In this document: in pieces, positions 6,692-9,325 of the stretch
Layout: every line of letters starts with the position of its first letter
How positions within the stretch are numbered: position 1 is the stretch's first letter
Assembly: GCA_003354225.1 (NCBI GenBank)
Contig: PIVH01000046.1
Coordinates: forward strand, 1-9,325
Reading direction: 5' to 3'
Source of the DNA: Globobulimina sp.
Lineage: Eukaryota; Foraminifera; Rotaliida
Length of the DNA: 9,325 nucleotides
Notes under the pieces: model-generated
Told to the model about the DNA's origin: nothing
The model's database searches: none
The model's input: the letters and a program-made list of their open reading frames with translations, nothing else
Translations under genes and position numbers: made by a program

Positions 6692-9023
6692 ATGGCGTTC
6701 AGCTTAGCCTTCATTTTAATATTTTTGGTGCTTGTAGGTGCTGATTGGAACAATCCATGCTCATCTGAACCAGTGGCATCATTGCCATTTTGCAACATCT
6801 CATTAACATTTGAAGAACGAGCATATGATTTAACTTACAATCAAATCCCAAAGCTCACAGATTATTTATTTGCTTATGAAGGTTTAACCGGAAGCGATTC
6901 CCTTGGGATAAAAGCATTGAATATTCCACCATATCAATGGTGGAGTGAAGCACTTCATGGTATTGCAGTCTCTCCCGGAGTCGATTATTATCGCCATGAT
7001 GCAACAATTCATTCCACAACAATGTTCCCTCAAATTATAACAACATCATCCAGTTTCAATGCAACATTATTTCACCAAATCGGGACAGCAATAATCACAG
7101 AAGGACGCGCAATGAATAACCACCATCAAGCTGGCCTTACCTACTGGGCACCAAATATTAATGTGTGTTCATTTAATTTTATATTCATGAATGTTTCTAT
7201 AAATATCAAGTAATCCAATATATACTACAGATATTCAGAGATCCTCGGTAAGTCATCTATGAATTATTTGCGTTATATTTATAATTATATCGTTTAAGGT
7301 GGGGAAGAGGGCAAGAAACGCCCGGCGAAGATCCATTTTTAACATCAGTTTATGCCACAAACTTTGTGCGTGGTATGCAAGGAAACGATGATAAATATTT
7401 GAAAGTAAGTAGCTGTTGCAAACATTTTGCAGATTATTCTATGGAAGATTCAGACGGTTATAACAGACACACTTTCAATGCCCATGTCAGTGAATACGAT
7501 CAAAATGATACATATTTAGTTGCTTTTAAATATTGTGTTGTTGCGGCAAATGTGTCGTCCATTATGTGCAGGTTTTGTTCCTTTTATTTGAATAAATTAA
7601 ACATCATTTTAATAATTAATTATGTTTTAGTTACAATGAAGTCAATGGCATCCCGTCGTGTTCAAATAAGGATTTAATTACAAACACACTACGAAACACC
7701 TATGGTTTTGATGGCTATTTGGTATCAGACTGTGGTGCCGTTAGTAACGTACAGAACACGCATCATTATACAAACACAACTGCGGATACAATAGCTTCTG
7801 TGTTTGCTGCTGGAATGGATATCGATTGCGGTGTTTATACTCAAGTGCATACTGTGGATGCAATCAAATCAAATTCCAATTTGCTGCCGGCCATTCAAGA
7901 AGCAATATATCACGCTTTTTTGGTACAAATGCGATTGGGAATGTTCGATGACAAATCATTAAATCCATGGAATAACTTATCAGCATCGGATGTCTGTTCC
8001 AATGCAACTTTGACATTATCTCACGAGGCAGCTAAACAAGGCATAGTTTTGGTGAAAAACAGCATCAACGCATTGCCCATTGACATTTCAAAAATAAAAA
8101 CAGTTGCTTTAATTGGGCCAAATGCGAAATCCAAAGATGTAATGACTGGAAATTATCGCGGAATTCCGCCATTCATTTACGATGTTTATAGCGGATTTGA
8201 AAAATATATGGACACAGAAAACATATTTTATGTCAAAGGGTGTGATATTAATTCAAATTCAACGGATGGTATTGCTGCTGCAGTAAATATATCGTCAACT
8301 GCAGACTTAACTGTTTTGGTTATGGGTTTGGATCAAAGTCAAGAGGGCGAGCAATTGGATAGAAACAATATAGCATTGCCAGGCCAACAACATACTTTGA
8401 TTCAGCGAGTTGGAAATAATGCAAAATGCACTGTTATATTGGTAATATTAAGTGGAGGTCCTGTGGATATTTATGGTGAGAGAGACAGTTTGTATGTGGA
8501 TGCTATATTAATTGGAGGGTATCCCGGAATGTATGGTGGTTTGGCTATTGCTGATGTAATATTTGGTGCTTTCAATCCAACAGCTCGATTGTCGCAAACT
8601 TGGTATTACAATAACTATACGGAGCAGATCAAAATGAGTGACATGAATATGAGAGGTGCTGTTGGCAGAGGCTATAGATATTTCAATGGAAGTGTTGTGT
8701 ATCCCTTTGGTGCCGGAATGTCATTTACTAAGTTCAGTTGCGGTGAGTTGAAAGTGTATGATAATGTGTTGGATGTTGAGGTTACGAATGTTGGTCAAAT
8801 GTCTGGTGGTGCTGTGGTGTTAGTATATTTTGTGCCGAATAATGCAGGACAGAGTGGAGTGGAATTGAAGAGATTGATTGGATTTGGGAGGATTGATTTG
8901 TTGCAACCAAAGGAAACTGAATTAGTGTCAATGAGAATGTATGCGGAGTTTTATAGTTCAAAAGAACATCAAGATATGAATGGAAAGTATGTATTGAATG
9001 GAGTGTGTGGCACTGGCACATGA
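6692..9023 (+). CDS. Secreted GH3 beta-xylosidase / alpha-L-arabinofuranosidase (4 exons)
   Basis: The enzyme should release xylose (or arabinose) from the non-reducing ends of xylan-type glycans, acting outside the cell or in the secretory or vacuolar lumen. Exons 6692-7162, 7231-7247, 7299-7571 and 7631-9023 join to 717 residues, near the usual 740-780. Residues 1-17 form a signal peptide (hydrophobic FSLAFILIFLVLVG). Family motifs in order:
- [10 protein letters not shown];
- [17 protein letters not shown];
- GLTYWAPNIN, then [18 protein letters not shown];
- [11 protein letters not shown];
- [17 protein letters not shown];
- GFDGYLVSDCGAV, with D287 as nucleophile.
The C-terminal half carries GIVLVKN, VALIGPNA and LDQSQEGEQLDR, where E492 and E494 are acid/base candidates. 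YRYFNGSVVYPFGAGMSFT leads into a fibronectin III-like end domain. Many N-X-S/T sequons fit secretion. The start ATG has A at -3 and G at +4. Xylosidase versus arabinofuranosidase preference cannot be read from sequence. Confidence 0.95.
7163..7230 (+). other. GH3 intron 1 (68 nt)
   Basis: The intron starts GTGTGT and ends ACTACAG, phase 0. It lies exactly after the NIN of the WAPNIN motif, and the family's following residues IFRDPR resume at 7231. It contains in-frame stops. Confidence 0.9.
7231..7247 (+). other. GH3 microexon of 17 nt
   Basis: This exon codes I-F-R-D-P and the first two bases of an Arg codon, completed by the first base of the next exon (7299). It lies between ACTACAG and GTAAGT. 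The joined motif [21 protein letters not shown] is diagnostic of this GH3 branch, so the microexon is fixed by homology on both sides. Confidence 0.92.
7248..7298 (+). other. GH3 intron 2 (51 nt)
   Basis: The intron starts with the canonical GTAAGT and ends TTTAAG. It splits the Arg codon CG|G of DPRW (phase 2). It is the shortest intron in the window and the only one with a fully canonical donor. Confidence 0.92.
7572..7630 (+). other. GH3 intron 3 (59 nt)
   Basis: The intron starts GTTTTG and ends TGTTTTAG. It splits the Ser codon AG|T of MCSYNEVNG (phase 2). The sequence is T-rich with stops in the incoming frame. Confidence 0.92.
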
Positions 9024-9325
9024 CTTAGATTTATTTTGTTTTTGTTTATATTCCATGGGCGTATGAAGTTGTTCAATTTATGTATTATATAACATCACGA
9101 ATGTCGATATTTTAATTCTTTAATGAAAGAAATGCATTTAAGTCAGAGGTTGAGGTTCTGTCAGCTCTTTTGTGTGTGTTCTGTCTGCTCTTTTCTGTGT
9201 GGGTGGGCTCTGTCTGCTCTTTTGTGTGTGTTCGTCTAACCTAAACTCTAAAAATAATTTTTTTCTGATTGATTGACTCGAACATATGTGTAATCACTTT
9301 ATGACGCCAGAACACACCCCAGACA
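9024..9325. other. Non-coding 3' flank of the GH3 gene
   Basis: The sequence is AT-rich up to about 9140, then has a T/G-rich imperfect repeat (listed separately), then AT-rich sequence to the window edge. No coding frame, tRNA or AATAAA was seen. The 3' UTR and poly(A) site of the GH3 gene should lie in the first part. Confidence 0.6.
9157..9232 (+). repeat. Three imperfect tandem copies of a T/G-rich 24-mer
   Basis: The copies start at 9157, 9180 and 9209, each opening TCTGTC(A/T)GCTCTTTT. The first (9157-9180) and third (9209-9232) differ at one base. The middle copy has a changed end, CTGTGTGGGTGGGC. The three form a small minisatellite in non-coding DNA with no sign of function. Confidence 0.8.

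Noticed and set aside
7366-7719. Frame changes in the GH3 gene, suggesting a pseudogene or sequencing frameshifts
   Set aside because: Each change coincides with a GT-AG intron of 51-68 nt, and removing it restores uninterrupted family motifs.
9235-9260. CTAACCTAAACTCTAAA resembling telomeric repeat
   Set aside because: A single short irregular stretch with no tandem array; insufficient for a telomere or interstitial telomeric site.
1-9325. Mobile element, CRISPR, tRNA or rRNA
   Set aside because: No terminal inverted repeats, transposase motifs, regularly spaced repeats or cloverleaf-type sequence were seen on either strand.

Overview
This is nuclear DNA from an intron-bearing eukaryote, most likely a free-living or microbial one. 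Two protein genes lie head to tail on the + strand. Both use the standard code, are cut by short GT-AG introns (51-68 nt where homology fixes them best, one of 155 nt) and end in TGA. The lineage cannot be named from the window: asparagine-rich runs and short introns occur in many protist groups, and the glycosidase resembles the plant/fungal beta-xylosidase branch of GH3.

Gene 1 (about 466-6382, possibly beginning before the window) encodes a very large SIN3-type transcriptional corepressor. No single reading frame shows this. Joining the frames across introns 1311-1465 and 2079-2143 restores a PAH3-like helical repeat and then the histone-deacetylase interaction domain (HID). After these come the Sin3 C-terminal domain, a second conserved C-terminal block, and a roughly 390-residue Asn/Gln/Ala/Tyr-rich prion-like tail. 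The HID is interrupted by a long acidic-then-basic insert. PAH1 and PAH2 are not visible. Positions 1-897 hold a well supported candidate upstream exon (466-728) and some weaker ones.

Positions 6383-6691 are an AT-rich intergenic spacer that must hold the 3' end of SIN3 and the promoter of gene 2.

Gene 2 (6692-9023) encodes a 717-residue secreted glycoside hydrolase family 3 enzyme of the beta-xylosidase / alpha-arabinofuranosidase type. It has four exons, one of them a 17-nt microexon coding part of a signature active-site strand. All frame changes in this gene are explained by introns, so it is intact.

Positions 9024-9325 are non-coding, with a short degenerate T/G-rich tandem repeat. The two genes have no obvious functional link: one is a nuclear chromatin regulator, the other a secretory-pathway carbohydrase. 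The most unusual signals are the SIN3 architecture, an abrupt alternation of strand GC skew with matching synonymous-codon choice inside genes, and weak 5' splice sites beginning GTT.
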